Part shown: piece by piece, positions 25,669 to 34,920 of the stretch
How positions within the stretch are numbered: the stretch's first letter is position 1
Layout of the letters: every line of letters begins with the position of its first letter
Source: an uncultured Aquimarina sp.
GTDB taxonomy: Bacteria; Bacteroidota; Bacteroidia; Flavobacteriales; Flavobacteriaceae
Length of the DNA: 64,000 nucleotides
Assembly (NCBI RefSeq): GCF_947495315.1
Contig: NZ_CANLYD010000006.1
Location: 186,001-250,000 of the forward strand
Direction of reading: 5' to 3'
Notes under the pieces: model-generated
Told to the model about the DNA's origin: nothing
Database searches by the model: none
Seen by the model: the letters and a program-made list of their open reading frames with translations, nothing else
Translations under genes and position numbers: made by a program

Positions 25669-28119
25669 ATGACGAAATCCAAATTAACAACTCTTGACAG
25701 TTTGTCATTACAAGGAATAAATGAAGATGCAGAATTAATACCTTTAATGACTCCTGAAGATGAAGAGGAAATAGATAAAGAAGACTTACCCGATACACTT
25801 CCTATATTACCACTAAGAAATACGGTGTTGTTTCCTGGTGTTGTAATTCCGATTACTGCTGGGCGTGATAAATCGATTAAACTTCTTAACGAAGCTAATA
25901 ATGGTAATAAAACTATTGGTGTAGTTTCTCAAAAAGAAGAAGATGTGGAAAACCCTACATCAAAAGATATAAATAAAGTAGGAGTAGTGGCTAGAATCTT
26001 AAGGGTTCTTAAGATGCCTGACGGAAATACTACAGTTATTTTACAAGGGAAAAAAAGATTTAAGATTGATGAAATCTTAGAAGAAGATCCTTACATAAGA
26101 GCGCGAGTAGTAGAAGTAAAGGAAAATAGGCCTTCTAAAGAGAATCAAGAATTTAATACAATCATTGATTCTATAAAAGAATTAGCATTAGAGATTATTA
26201 AAGAAAGCCCGAATATTCCTTCTGAAGCATCTTTTGCTATAAAGAATATAGAAAGTAATTCCTTTTTGATCAATTTTGTTTCTTCTAATCTTAATTTACC
26301 GGTTGATGAGAAACAAAAAATACTAGAAATAGATAGCATAAAAGATAGAGCGCTCGCTACACTGAAGTATATGAATCTAGAGTTTCAGAAATTGGAACTT
26401 AGAAATGATATTCAAAACAAGGTGCAGCATGATATGAGCCAACAACAGCGAGAGTATTTTCTTCATCAACAGATGAAAACTATTCAGGAAGAGCTTGGTG
26501 GAGTATCTCATGAAGATGAAATAGAAGAGATGCAGGCGCGCAGTAAGGATAAGAAGTGGGATGAAAATGTAAAGAAACATTTTGATAAAGAATTGTCCAA
26601 AATGCGTCGTATGAATCCGCAGGTAGCGGAATACTCTATTCAGAGAAATTATCTTGATCTATTTCTAGATTTGCCTTGGAATGAGTTTAGTCAGGATAAA
26701 TTTGATCTTAAACGCGCAAAGAAAATTCTTGATCGCGATCATTATGGATTAGATGAAGTAAAAAAACGTATCATCGAGTATTTAGCAGTGCTAAAACTTC
26801 GTAATGATATGAAATCTCCGATATTATGTTTGTATGGACCTCCAGGAGTTGGTAAAACTTCTTTAGGAAAATCCATTGCAGAAGCATTGGGTAGAGAATA
26901 TGTTCGTATTTCATTAGGAGGGTTGCGAGACGAGGCCGAGATTAGGGGGCATAGAAAAACGTATATCGGTGCAATGCCAGGTAGAATTGTTCAGAGTCTT
27001 AAAAAAGCAGGAACTAGTAATCCAGTATTTGTTCTAGATGAAATAGATAAACTCTCTGTTGGAAATCAAGGAGACCCTTCTTCTGCATTATTAGAAGTTT
27101 TAGATCCAGAACAAAACTCGGAGTTTCATGACAATTTCCTTGAAATGGGATTTGATCTTTCTAAAGTGATGTTTATAGCTACTTCTAATAGTCTTAATAC
27201 AATACAACCTGCATTACGTGATCGTATGGAGATTATTAATGTAACTGGATATACGATTGAAGAAAAAGTAGAAATAGCAAAACAACATTTACTTCCAAAA
27301 CAGTTGGTAGAACATGGATTGGATAAGTCACATCTTAAAATAGGGAAAGCTCAATTAGAAAAGATTGTAGAAGGTTATACTAGAGAATCAGGGGTAAGAG
27401 GCTTAGAAAAGCAGATAGCTAAAATGGTGCGATATGCTGCTAAGAACATTGCAATGGAAGATTTATACAATGTTAAGGTTAGCAATGAAGATGTTTTAGA
27501 AGTACTTGGAGTTCCTAGATTAGAGCGAGACAAATATGAAAACAATGAAGTAGCAGGTGTAGTTACAGGTTTAGCTTGGACGAGCGTAGGAGGTGATATT
27601 TTGTTTATAGAATCCATTCTTTCTAAAGGAAAAGGAAATCTTACAATTACCGGAAATTTAGGTAAAGTGATGAAAGAATCTGCCACTATTGCTATGGAAT
27701 ATATTAAGGCAAATGCAGACATACTGGGAATTAATCAGGATATTTTTAGTAATTATAATGTTCATATTCATGTTCCAGAAGGAGCAACTCCCAAAGATGG
27801 ACCAAGTGCGGGTATAACGATGTTAACTTCATTAGTATCTTTATTCACACAAAGAAAGGTGAAAAAGAGCATCGCAATGACTGGAGAGATTACACTAAGA
27901 GGTAAAGTATTGCCAGTGGGAGGAATAAAAGAAAAAATTCTAGCTGCAAAAAGAGCCCATATCAAAGAAATTTTACTTTGTGAAGATAATAAAAGAGATA
28001 TCGAAGAAATAAAATCGGAATATCTTAAAGGATTGAAATTTCATTACGTAAAAGAAATGAGTGAAGTATTAGAATTAGCATTGACTAAAAGCAAGGTTAA
28101 AAATGCTAAAAAACTATAG
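25669..28119 (+). CDS. lon: Lon endopeptidase (ATP-dependent protease La)
   Basis: This 816-residue protein matches full-length Lon. It has an N-terminal substrate-binding LON domain ([20 protein letters not shown]), a coiled region around [13 protein letters not shown], an AAA+ module with Walker [10 protein letters not shown] (about residues 390-398) and Walker [11 protein letters not shown], and the proteolytic domain with catalytic S713 ([10 protein letters not shown]) and K756 ([10 protein letters not shown]), 43 residues apart as in E. coli Lon. It degrades damaged and regulatory proteins in the cytoplasm. The acidic N-terminal extension of about 40 residues is usual in Bacteroidota. 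A strong terminator follows at 28236-28273. Confidence 0.98.
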   Translation: MTKSKLTTLDSLSLQGINEDAELIPLMTPEDEEEIDKEDLPDTLPILPLRNTVLFPGVVIPITAGRDKSIKLLNEANNGNKTIGVVSQKEEDVENPTSKDINKVGVVARILRVLKMPDGNTTVILQGKKRFKIDEILEEDPYIRARVVEVKENRPSKENQEFNTIIDSIKELALEIIKESPNIPSEASFAIKNIESNSFLINFVSSNLNLPVDEKQKILEIDSIKDRALATLKYMNLEFQKLELRNDIQNKVQHDMSQQQREYFLHQQMKTIQEELGGVSHEDEIEEMQARSKDKKWDENVKKHFDKELSKMRRMNPQVAEYSIQRNYLDLFLDLPWNEFSQDKFDLKRAKKILDRDHYGLDEVKKRIIEYLAVLKLRNDMKSPILCLYGPPGVGKTSLGKSIAEALGREYVRISLGGLRDEAEIRGHRKTYIGAMPGRIVQSLKKAGTSNPVFVLDEIDKLSVGNQGDPSSALLEVLDPEQNSEFHDNFLEMGFDLSKVMFIATSNSLNTIQPALRDRMEIINVTGYTIEEKVEIAKQHLLPKQLVEHGLDKSHLKIGKAQLEKIVEGYTRESGVRGLEKQIAKMVRYAAKNIAMEDLYNVKVSNEDVLEVLGVPRLERDKYENNEVAGVVTGLAWTSVGGDILFIESILSKGKGNLTITGNLGKVMKESATIAMEYIKANADILGINQDIFSNYNVHIHVPEGATPKDGPSAGITMLTSLVSLFTQRKVKKSIAMTGEITLRGKVLPVGGIKEKILAAKRAHIKEILLCEDNKRDIEEIKSEYLKGLKFHYVKEMSEVLELALTKSKVKNAKKL

Positions 28120-28235
28120 TCAATTGATTGATTATAGTTTTATTACAAATTTTTAAATTAAAATAGGAAAACGTTTATTTGGTTTTTTCAGAATAAATAC
28201 TGAGAAATTATCCGTAGCTAACGTATTATCTAGAT

Positions 28236-28273
28236 GATCTGTTGGGTTTTAAAAATCCAACAGATCTTTTTTT
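28236..28273 (+). terminator. Terminator after lon
   Basis: A perfect 10-bp stem (GATCTGTTGG / CCAACAGATC) with an 11-nt loop is followed by T8. It is 117 nt after the lon stop codon. Confidence 0.9.
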
Positions 28274-28568
28274 TAATTTTAAAATAGAATATGGATCTAA
28301 GTGATATAACTAGTATACTTTATTGTATATATGAATCTAATAATTAAGATCAATACCTCAATTTATGTTTTATTTTTTTTAGATACTTAAGCGCTTGAAT
28401 CTATTGATTTTATTGCATGTTTCTAGTTTTTAGATAATTACTTATAAAAAAAACAGAAAAAAAGTGTAACAAAATTTATCAACGTTCGTCATATAGATGT
28501 AAACAGTAGAGAAATCAACGATATCTTTTACTAGATCAGGAAAAGTTGAATTGATACTAAAAAGGGGG

Positions 28569-28602
28569 TTCATCCTGATACATCTTAGGATGAGTGCTTT
28601 TT
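28569..28602 (+). ncRNA. Hairpin element, copy 1 (possible small RNA 3' end)
   Basis: TTCATCCT and AGGATGAG form a 7-8 bp stem around GATACATCTT, followed by TGCTTTTT. The next 100 nt contain a second copy with nearly the same sequence. It could be the terminator of a small RNA transcribed from the 28450-28560 region. Confidence 0.4.
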
Positions 28603-28687
28603 AAAATAGAGTATTATGTTTTAACCGGAAATCAAAAAACGAGATTTACTTTACTAATAATTACAAGTTCGAACAATATTTTTTTGA

Positions 28688-28730
28688 GCGTTTATCCTGA
28701 TACTACTTGGGATGAGCGCTTTTCTTATTT
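28688..28730 (+). ncRNA. Hairpin element, copy 2 (possible small RNA 3' end)
   Basis: GCGTTTATCC and GGATGAGCGC can form a 10-bp stem with two G-U pairs, followed by TTTTCTTATTT. The core TCCTGATAC...ACTTGGGATGAGCGCTTTT matches copy 1 at most positions. The differences fall mainly in the loop or keep pairing, which is what one expects of a conserved RNA structure. Confidence 0.4.
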
Positions 28731-28870
28731 TAGCGGTAAATCTACCATTTTCTTTCACTTTTTTTGAGGTTTACACACAGCTATAAGTTGTTTAAATGTC
28801 TTACTTTTAACTTATAAACCAGACTTTATTTTGAAACTCATGTTTTCTTTGACCAACGAGTATATTACAC

Positions 28871-28936
28871 ATGAAAAATCTCTTAAATCTAAAGTTAGAT
28901 CTTGAACTTATGGAAAAGCGTAATGAGTGTCTTTGA
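28871..28936 (+). CDS. Possible 21-residue peptide
   Basis: ATG at 28871 opens a short frame, MKNLLNLKLDLELMEKRNEC plus a final Leu, ending at TGA 28934-28936. A strong terminator begins 33 nt later, which makes this frame and its terminator a candidate transcription unit. I recognise no family; a chance frame is quite possible. Confidence 0.2.
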   Translation: MKNLLNLKLDLELMEKRNECL

Positions 28937-28968
28937 TAATAAGTTCACTTTCTAAAAAGTTTTGGTAG

Positions 28969-29000
28969 ACGGGATTGTTAAAAGCAATCCCGTTTTTTTT
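28969..29000 (+). terminator. Strong terminator before the methyltransferase gene
   Basis: A perfect 9-bp stem (ACGGGATTG / CAATCCCGT) with a 7-nt loop is followed by T8. It is 47 nt before the ATG of the next gene, so it must end a transcript coming from the non-coding region to its left. Confidence 0.85.
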
Positions 29001-29046
29001 ATTATATATTCCTATAAGCTAAAAAATATCATTAATCTTGCATACT

Positions 29047-30279
29047 ATGAATATAGTATCCGATATAAAGACCCAAAGATTAGCTATAAAGCTCAAGCCT
29101 TCTGCAGAAAAGATGGTGAAGAGGGGACATCCTTGGATTTTTGAAAACAGTATTCTTAAGCAAAATACAAAAGGAAATGCCGGTGACTTAGCTATTATAT
29201 ACGATCATAAAAAGAATACAATATTGGCTATAGGGTTATATGATCCACACTCTCCGATCAGGATTAAACTTATCCAGTTTAAAAAAGCAGCACAGATTAA
29301 TAGTGACTGGTTTAGTAATAGAATACAAGAAGCTTATGCTGTAAGGAAGCCTTTACTAAAAACTGATACTAATAGCTATAGACTATTGTTTGGTGAGAAT
29401 GATCAAATGCCTGGTTTTATAGCGGATGTTTATGATACAGTTTTGGTCATAAAATTATATTCTCATATTTGGTTTCCATACCTTAATTGGATAATTCCTC
29501 ATTTAATTAAGCAATCTTGCTGCAAAACAGGTGTGGTTAGATTAAGCAGATCTTTACAAAACGTAGGAGAAACATATAACTTAGAGGATGGCAAGGTAAT
29601 TTATGGAAATCTGGAAAATGAAGTGGTTGTTTTTAAGGAACATGGCGTCCTATTTTCTGCTAATGTGATTAAAGGACATAAAACGGGATACTTTCTGGAT
29701 CATCGACATAATCGTAAACGAGTAGGGGATCTATCTAAAGGAAAAACAGTATTAGATGTGTTCTCATATGCTGGTGGATTTTCTATTCATGCTTTAGCTG
29801 GTGAAGCAAAAGAAGTTATAAGCTTGGATATTAGTAAGCAAGCATTAGAAATGGCGAAAGATAATGCTTCTTTAAATAAACATTCTGGAAATCATAATAT
29901 TATGGTTGCAGATGCTTTTGAAGGTTTGCAGGGGTTAATTCTTCAGAAAAAGAAATTTGATATTGTGGTGATTGATCCACCATCTTTTGCGAAAAGAGAA
30001 AGTGAAATTATTAAAGCCAAAAATAGTTATGCCAGATTAGCTAAGCTTGGAGCACAATTGGTGAAAACTCAAGGGATTTTAGTTTTAGCTTCCTGTTCAT
30101 CAAGAGTAGTAGCAGAAGAGTTTTTTGAAATTTGTGAAGAAAATATTTCTAATGCTGGAAGAAGGTTTAAACTATTGGATAAAACATATCACGATATTGA
30201 TCATCCTATCACTTTTCCGGAAGGTGCATATCTGAAATGTGGATATTATCAACTAGACCAGAATAAAGTATATAAATAA
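29047..30279 (+). CDS. RlmI-like 23S rRNA (cytosine-C5) methyltransferase
   Basis: The protein is 410 residues from the ATG at 29047; a TTG at 29038 would add three. It has an N-terminal PUA domain (LAIKLKPSAEKMVKRGHPWI), an RlmI-type central part (SYRLLFGENDQMPGFIADVY) and a class I SAM-dependent methyltransferase domain with KTVLDVFSYAGGFSIHALAG, DIVVIDPPSFAKRESEI and LVLASCSSRVVAEEFF. The Cys in the last motif is the nucleophile typical of m5C methyltransferases. E. coli RlmI modifies C1962 of 23S rRNA; the same target here is inferred. It stands alone between terminators. Confidence 0.9.
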   Translation: MNIVSDIKTQRLAIKLKPSAEKMVKRGHPWIFENSILKQNTKGNAGDLAIIYDHKKNTILAIGLYDPHSPIRIKLIQFKKAAQINSDWFSNRIQEAYAVRKPLLKTDTNSYRLLFGENDQMPGFIADVYDTVLVIKLYSHIWFPYLNWIIPHLIKQSCCKTGVVRLSRSLQNVGETYNLEDGKVIYGNLENEVVVFKEHGVLFSANVIKGHKTGYFLDHRHNRKRVGDLSKGKTVLDVFSYAGGFSIHALAGEAKEVISLDISKQALEMAKDNASLNKHSGNHNIMVADAFEGLQGLILQKKKFDIVVIDPPSFAKRESEIIKAKNSYARLAKLGAQLVKTQGILVLASCSSRVVAEEFFEICEENISNAGRRFKLLDKTYHDIDHPITFPEGAYLKCGYYQLDQNKVYK

Positions 30280-30281
30280 TA

Positions 30282-30348
30282 AATCTGAGCCAATTTGAAG
30301 TGTAATTCATTTACGTATGATGTACTTTAATCAATATTGACTCAGATT
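30282..30348. terminator. Bidirectional terminator between convergent genes
   Basis: AATCTGAGCCAAT (30282-30294) pairs with ATTGACTCAGATT (30336-30348) at 12 of 13 positions across a 41-nt loop that can itself fold partly. T-rich sequence follows on the plus strand. It lies between the methyltransferase gene and the convergent small gene ending at 30361. Confidence 0.6.
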
Positions 30349-30360
30349 ATTATATTTTTA

Positions 30361-30768
30361 TTAATGCTTTCCAAAAACGTGAATTTTTGCACGATTTCTA
30401 GATAGGTTTTTAGTATCATAGAAAAAAGTAATATCTCTTATAATTCGTTTATTACCTTTTAGATCAATAAGTCTTGTTGCTCCACCTTTTTTAATTTTTT
30501 TTCTAACTTGAATAACTTGCTTTTCACCATTACCATATTCTACCACAATTCTATGCATGTTTAATGAACCATTAGTAACTTTTACTTTTAACTTTTTAAA
30601 TACACCGTCTAGAGCAGTTACTTTTATGACATCACGATCTATCTTATAGTTTACGGTTCTAGAACCTAAATGTTCCCATTTTGCAATGTAGGATGTAAAG
30701 CTACTTCCTACTAAAAAGATAATGATTAAGAATGGTAATGCTATTTTTTGTATTTCTATATTTTTCAT
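30361..30768 (-). CDS. Secreted DUF2541-like protein
   Basis: The 135-residue protein has an N-terminal hydrophobic segment (ALPFLIIIFLVGSSFTSYIA) that could be a signal peptide or anchor. A basic beta-rich body follows, with WEHLGSRTVNYKIDRDVIKV, LKVKVTNGSLNMHRIVVEYG and RDITFFYDTKN. This pattern resembles DUF2541 (E. coli YaaI-like) proteins, small periplasmic proteins of unknown function. The match is from memory of the family and moderate. It has its own terminator downstream and no operon partner. Confidence 0.65.
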   Translation of the reverse strand: MKNIEIQKIALPFLIIIFLVGSSFTSYIAKWEHLGSRTVNYKIDRDVIKVTALDGVFKKLKVKVTNGSLNMHRIVVEYGNGEKQVIQVRKKIKKGGATRLIDLKGNKRIIRDITFFYDTKNLSRNRAKIHVFGKH

Positions 30769-30865
30769 AGTACAGTGTTTTAATGTTTTGTAATAAGACT
30801 TGATAAACTAAAAAAGGTTTAATCATAAATACTTTTTAGTTATTTTTAAAGTGAATTTTTGGATA

Positions 30866-30900
30866 AAGAAAAACCACATACATTGATTGTATGTGGTTTT
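30866..30900 (-). terminator. Terminator after the metalloprotease gene
   Basis: A perfect 12-bp stem (AAACCACATACA / TGTATGTGGTTT) with a 5-nt loop is followed on the minus strand by T-rich TTTTTCTTT. It lies 26 nt after the stop of the minus-strand metalloprotease gene. Confidence 0.88.
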
Positions 30901-30925
30901 GAATAATTTGATTAAGTTTTACTAT

Positions 30926-31762
30926 TTAATATAATATGTTTAAAGCTGTTTTATCCGTATCTGTAAATTCACCATCTTCATTAGGACCAAAACATGCTAG
31001 CATTAAAGAATCTGCAAATGCCGAAATGGGTGTACCAGGAATCCAGATAGCAGGTGGTTCTGCAGGTAATGGACCTGTATAACCACAACTTTGACGATTA
31101 TACCAGTCTTGATGTCTTAGTCCAAGACAATGACCAATTTCATGACCTATTACATGTTCATTAACATTGGTAGTAAATGCATCTGTTCCAGAATTTATTC
31201 TTATCCATTTGTATGGTTCACCTTGAGCATTAGGAAAGCCTGCGCTTCCACCAGCAGCAGCATTGTTTACTTTATAAACTACAATGTCTGCTGGACCGAA
31301 GTTTGTGCCAAATGTTAGATTGAAATTAAGTGTATTAGGTAGCGCATTATAATTGTTAACTGCCCAGCTTAGTGCCGTTTGCATTTTTGAAGTTAACGCA
31401 AAACTACCACCAGTATACCCAAGAATATCAATGTCTCTATTAACAGGAGATACTATGTTTACATCTCTATATTGTTTGTCTCCACCATCCAAAGGTTTTA
31501 ATGCTGGGTATGAGTTCAAGTCCGATACAGGAACCAAAATATCTCCAGACACAAGGTATTTATAAGTTTTTCCATCTAAATTGGTAATGTCTTCTATGGA
31601 AACATCATCAATGTTTATCCCCATACTGAATAATTTATCAAGCTGTTCTTTAGTGGGTTCTTGAACAATTCCCTGTACTTCTTCAGTAACTTCTTTTTTT
31701 TGACAAGAGAATGTAATTGCCAGGATAATTGCGCAAAGTGCAAGTAATTTAATTTTTTTCAT
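30926..31762 (-). CDS. Zinc metalloprotease lipoprotein (M57-like HEIGH protease)
   Basis: The 278-residue lipoprotein (signal peptide ending LAITFSCQKK, lipid Cys near residue 20) has an N-terminal propeptide-like part. The metalloprotease domain's zinc motif HVIGHEIGHCLGLRHQDW (HExxHxxGxxH, all three His present) is near residue 210. MTVGST-like Met-turn residues are less clear; SLMLACFGPN may serve. Members of the M57-type 'dual-action HEIGH' family are secreted by Bacteroidota; their substrates are mostly unknown. A GGG-CCC palindrome 23-24 nt before a TACTTTTG box lies upstream, as at the other metalloprotease gene at 53758-54369. Confidence 0.9.
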   Translation of the reverse strand: MKKIKLLALCAIILAITFSCQKKEVTEEVQGIVQEPTKEQLDKLFSMGINIDDVSIEDITNLDGKTYKYLVSGDILVPVSDLNSYPALKPLDGGDKQYRDVNIVSPVNRDIDILGYTGGSFALTSKMQTALSWAVNNYNALPNTLNFNLTFGTNFGPADIVVYKVNNAAAGGSAGFPNAQGEPYKWIRINSGTDAFTTNVNEHVIGHEIGHCLGLRHQDWYNRQSCGYTGPLPAEPPAIWIPGTPISAFADSLMLACFGPNEDGEFTDTDKTALNILY

Positions 31763-31910
31763 TGTAATATATTTAGTTATGGTTAATTATCAATACTGTT
31801 TACTAAGGAGGGATATTCTGTCACTAACCTTTCAATAAAGGCAGTAATAGAAATAGTTTTAGAATAGGAACATAATTAATGTATAGAACTATACATTTTT
31901 TTATTGTTTT

Positions 31911-31978
31911 CAAAAGTAAGACGAAATAATAAGTAGAAAAAGGGGTGTAAAACCCTTATCATTGGGTTAATCCCCTTT
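31911..31978 (-). promoter_or_regulatory. Nested GGG/CCC palindrome and TACTTTTG promoter box
   Basis: On the minus strand GGGGATTAACCC and GGGTTTTACACCCC (31976-31942) form a nested inverted repeat. After 23 nt comes TACTTTTG (31918-31911), a perfect TAnnTTTG box. The implied leader is about 140 nt to the metalloprotease start at 31762. The layout matches the elements at 779-821 and 53458-53503. Confidence 0.55.
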
Positions 31979-32055
31979 ATTTTTTAATTGGAACAAGAAA
32001 AGAATGGAAAATTATAAGTTTCTAATGGCAAATTTTAGTGAAAAGAATCAATGAG

Positions 32056-32502
32056 TCATTCAACTTTAATATAATTTTCGGACTGTGTGTGATGTCCTTT
32101 TTCGTCAACGGTGATTTGCTGATAAGAATTTTTATCCATGACGAGTTCAAATTTAAAAACTTGAGTGGTATCTACAATTTTCATCATTGGACCTGAAGCA
32201 TATTCTAGTCTTTCTTCTAGTATGTTACCTTTGATCGTAAAAGATCCATATCCAAACCATTCATTGCTATCAGTAGGATCAAATCGGGTCCACATTACTT
32301 TTCCTTTACTATACATTTTTACTTGCCGATATCCATTGGTATTAAAAATAGTATCAGAAATATGGTTGTCTTCATATAAGAATTGATGCTGTAGTTCCCA
32401 CACGCCCTCAAGGTTATAGACATCAATTGGGGTATTAACATAAGTGTTGTCTATTGCAGTGGTAGAAAATAAGCCGAGGAGAATTAATACAAATATTTTC
32501 AT
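32056..32502 (-). CDS. Secreted protein of unknown function, lipocalin-like pattern
   Basis: The 148-residue protein has a signal peptide (MKIFVLILLGLFSTTAIDNT) and a beta-rich body: LEGVWELQHQFLYEDN near the start, VKMYSKGKVMWTRFDP, FGYGSFTIKGNILEERLEYA and FKFELVMDKNSYQQITV. The GxW motif near the mature N-terminus, followed by alternating strands, fits small lipocalin-like proteins of Bacteroidota, but no family is certain. It stands alone on its strand, with intergenic regions on both sides. Confidence 0.7.
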   Translation of the reverse strand: MKIFVLILLGLFSTTAIDNTYVNTPIDVYNLEGVWELQHQFLYEDNHISDTIFNTNGYRQVKMYSKGKVMWTRFDPTDSNEWFGYGSFTIKGNILEERLEYASGPMMKIVDTTQVFKFELVMDKNSYQQITVDEKGHHTQSENYIKVE

Positions 32503-32656
32503 GATTGTGTAATTTAAGTTTTGAACATTAATAAGTTACAAAAATTTTGTGAGATTCGTTTGTTTTGAAATGGCTTTATAATTTCTTTGGGAGTGATTGT
32601 GAATAAGAATTTGATAACATACAAGACCCACTAATAAAAGCAGTAATCATATAAAG

Positions 32657-32664
32657 TAAATTTG
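32657..32664 (+). promoter_or_regulatory. Promoter -7 box before small protein and glycosyltransferase
   Basis: TAAATTTG matches TAnnTTTG and lies 78 nt before the ATG at 32742. No clear TTG -33 element is seen at the normal spacing. Confidence 0.4.
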
Positions 32665-32741
32665 AAACTTGATAATATAGAGGAATGGTTTTTAATATTT
32701 ATAATTAAAAACATATTCTAGCTTGAAAACGAGGATATAAT

Positions 32742-32930
32742 ATGACTGAATATGTGTTATTAACTGATGATCAAACCTATTTTGTAGAATATCTTATAGG
32801 AGAATTGATTTTATCTAATAGTATCAGTGAAGCGATGAAGTTTAATGATGAACATTTAGCATTGAAATTTAAGCAAATGCTTCATAGTTCTTGTAAATTA
32901 ACTACCAGTGTAAATACATATATAGGTTAA
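32742..32930 (+). CDS. Small conserved-looking protein of unknown function
   Basis: The 62-residue acidic protein (MTEYVLLTDDQTYFVEYLIG at the start) has ordinary codon use, an ATG start and a promoter-like box upstream. It is followed after 29 nt by the glycosyltransferase gene, suggesting a two-gene operon. It has no signal peptide, membrane segment or known motif. It could be a small regulatory or partner protein. I cannot exclude a chance frame. Confidence 0.5.
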   Translation: MTEYVLLTDDQTYFVEYLIGELILSNSISEAMKFNDEHLALKFKQMLHSSCKLTTSVNTYIG

Positions 32931-32959
32931 TACCTGTTTTATAATTATAATTACTTAGT

Positions 32960-34021
32960 TTGAAAATATTATATGGAGTTCCTGGAGAGGGAATGGGACA
33001 TGCAACAAGAGCAAAAGTAATTCTTACCCATTTAGCTAAAAATCACGAAATAAGAATTGTATCTAGTGATCGGGCATATCAATTTCTTCAGAAAGTATTT
33101 CCGGATCAGACGTATGAAATAAAAGGATTTCATTTTTCATATAAAGATGGAGTAGTGTCTAGATCTAAAACATCCGTGGATATAATAAAGAACGCACCGG
33201 AAAACCTAATAACAAATTTAAAAAAACACAAAGATCTCCATGATGATTTTAAACCAGATATCGTCATATCCGATTTTGAATCCTTTACATATTTATATGC
33301 TAAGTATCATAGGATTCCTATAATAAGTATAGATAATATGCAGATCATTGATCGTGGTAAAATAGATGTCAAGATACCTGAGTCAGAAAAATTGAATTAC
33401 AAGATTGCAAAAGCGGTGGTAAAAGCAAAACTTCCGAATTGCAATCAATATTTGATATCCTCTTTTTTTAATACTAAAGTAAAGAAGAAGAATAGTAGTT
33501 TAATTCCGCCAATAATTAGAAAAGAAATTCTGAATGCTAAGCGAGAGATAAAGAATCATATATTAATTTATCAATCGTCTAATAGTGAAAAAACAATAAT
33601 AAACCTTTTAAACAAGCTTCCTGAGGAGAATTTCTTGTTATACGGTTTTAATAAAGAACAAGTTCATAGGAATGTATCGTTGAAGAAATTTAGTGAGACT
33701 GAATTTATTGATAATTTTAGAACTGCTAAAGCCGTTTTCTGTAATGGAGGATATTCGTTTATAAGTGAAGCATTGTTCTTGAATAAGCCTATCTGTACTG
33801 TTCCCATTAAAAATCAATTTGAACAATATCTAAATAGCGCTTATATAGAAAAATTGGAATATGGAAAAATGCTTAAAGATTTTGAATTGGATGGAATACA
33901 GGATTTTTTGAATAACCTGCCGAAATTTCAAAAGAAGATAAAGGAATACCAACAGAAGGATAATAGTTTGTTATTTAATATATTAGACAATGAATTGATA
34001 AGTTTTACGAAAAAAAAATAA
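32960..34021 (+). CDS. MurG-like (GT28/GT-B) glycosyltransferase
   Basis: The 353-residue protein begins MKILYGVPGEGMGHATRAKV, the GxGHxxR pattern of GT-B enzymes of the PF13528/MurG-like group. The donor half has AVFCNGGYSFISEALFLNKP and ICTVPIKNQFEQYLNSAYIE, matching the GGxSFIxEAL and QFEQ pattern. Such enzymes transfer sugars to lipid or protein acceptors; the acceptor here is unknown. TTG at 32960 is the natural start because it sits immediately before the first strand. A 14-bp perfect terminator hairpin follows at 34035. Confidence 0.85.
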   Translation: MKILYGVPGEGMGHATRAKVILTHLAKNHEIRIVSSDRAYQFLQKVFPDQTYEIKGFHFSYKDGVVSRSKTSVDIIKNAPENLITNLKKHKDLHDDFKPDIVISDFESFTYLYAKYHRIPIISIDNMQIIDRGKIDVKIPESEKLNYKIAKAVVKAKLPNCNQYLISSFFNTKVKKKNSSLIPPIIRKEILNAKREIKNHILIYQSSNSEKTIINLLNKLPEENFLLYGFNKEQVHRNVSLKKFSETEFIDNFRTAKAVFCNGGYSFISEALFLNKPICTVPIKNQFEQYLNSAYIEKLEYGKMLKDFELDGIQDFLNNLPKFQKKIKEYQQKDNSLLFNILDNELISFTKKK

Positions 34022-34034
34022 TTATCGAAGACAA

Positions 34035-34070
34035 AAAAAGGGATGAGTCTAAGTACTCATCCCTTTTTGT
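34035..34070. terminator. Bidirectional terminator
   Basis: A perfect 14-bp inverted repeat (AAAAAGGGATGAGT / ACTCATCCCTTTTT) with a 6-nt loop has A-runs and T-runs on both sides. It separates the convergent glycosyltransferase and OmpA genes. Confidence 0.93.
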
Positions 34071-34086
34071 TAGAAGTTATCTTATC

Positions 34087-34920
34087 TTAATTCGATGATA
34101 ACATCGCAAAGAATTTGTCTAAATTTGGTAATAATACGATTCTTGTACGTCTATTAATAGCCATATTTTCTTCAGTATCATTTTCAACTAAAGGTTGGTA
34201 GCTACTTCTTCCTGATGCTATTAACTTAGCAGGATCTACATTATACTTCTTCTGTAATAATCTAGTTATAGAAGTTGCTCTTTTAACACTTAAATCCCAG
34301 TTATCTTCTAATGCAGGAGTGCTAATTGTTCTCGGATCAGTATGACCTTCGATCATAACATCAAGACTAGGCTCAGAATTAATTACCTGCGCTAGTTTTT
34401 CTAAAACATCATTCGCTTTGTTACTTACTCTATAGCTTCCGCTGTTAAATAACATTTTATCGGATATGGAAATCATAACTACCGTATTGTCTATATCGAT
34501 AGAAATATCTTCATCTTCTTTCAAACTGTCATCTAAAGAACTTTTTAGATTATGAGAAACAGCAAGATTCATAGAATCTTCAAGGGTTCTAGCTCCCTGA
34601 AGCTTTTCTGGATCTACTTGAGCTAATGTTTCTTTCATCCTCTCTTTAGTGTTGTTTGAAATTACGGCAAGGTTATCAACCATTACCATTTTCTCATCAT
34701 TAGATTCTCTTAATGAATTAATTTTCGAATTATAATCCGCCACTCTAGCTTCGATTTTCGCAAATTTAGATTCTAATTCTTCCTTTTCTACAGTGGTTTT
34801 CTGTAACGTACTTCGGGTATTATTTAAATCAGTCTCTAGCGCTAGATACTTCTTTTTAGATACGCAAGAGGTAGTCATTAAAGCTCCCGATAATACGATT
34901 AGTGTGAATACTTTTTTCAT
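34087..34920 (-). CDS. OmpA-family peptidoglycan-binding lipoprotein
   Basis: The 277-residue lipoprotein (signal ending LSGALMTTSCVSKKKYLALE, lipid Cys near residue 19) has a long coiled-coil region (about 28-75) and a C-terminal OmpA domain: MLFNSGSYRVSNKANDVLEK, DVMIEGHTDPRTISTPALED, NWDLSVKRATSITRLLQKKY, LIASGRSSYQPL and NRRTRIVLLP. It links the outer membrane to the cell wall by binding diaminopimelate. Such proteins in Bacteroidota may also take part in gliding or wall stability. It is a single-gene unit. Confidence 0.93.
   Translation of the reverse strand: MKKVFTLIVLSGALMTTSCVSKKKYLALETDLNNTRSTLQKTTVEKEELESKFAKIEARVADYNSKINSLRESNDEKMVMVDNLAVISNNTKERMKETLAQVDPEKLQGARTLEDSMNLAVSHNLKSSLDDSLKEDEDISIDIDNTVVMISISDKMLFNSGSYRVSNKANDVLEKLAQVINSEPSLDVMIEGHTDPRTISTPALEDNWDLSVKRATSITRLLQKKYNVDPAKLIASGRSSYQPLVENDTEENMAINRRTRIVLLPNLDKFFAMLSSN

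Larger units (their letters stand above)
28120..29046. other. Non-coding stretch with terminators and paired hairpins
   Basis: This 927-nt region holds no gene of normal size. In order it contains the lon terminator (28236-28273), two related hairpins each followed by a T-rich end (28569-28602 and 28688-28730), a 21-codon open frame (28871-28936), and a strong terminator (28969-29000) just before the methyltransferase gene. The layout suggests one or more small untranslated RNAs between lon and the methyltransferase gene. Confidence 0.5.
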
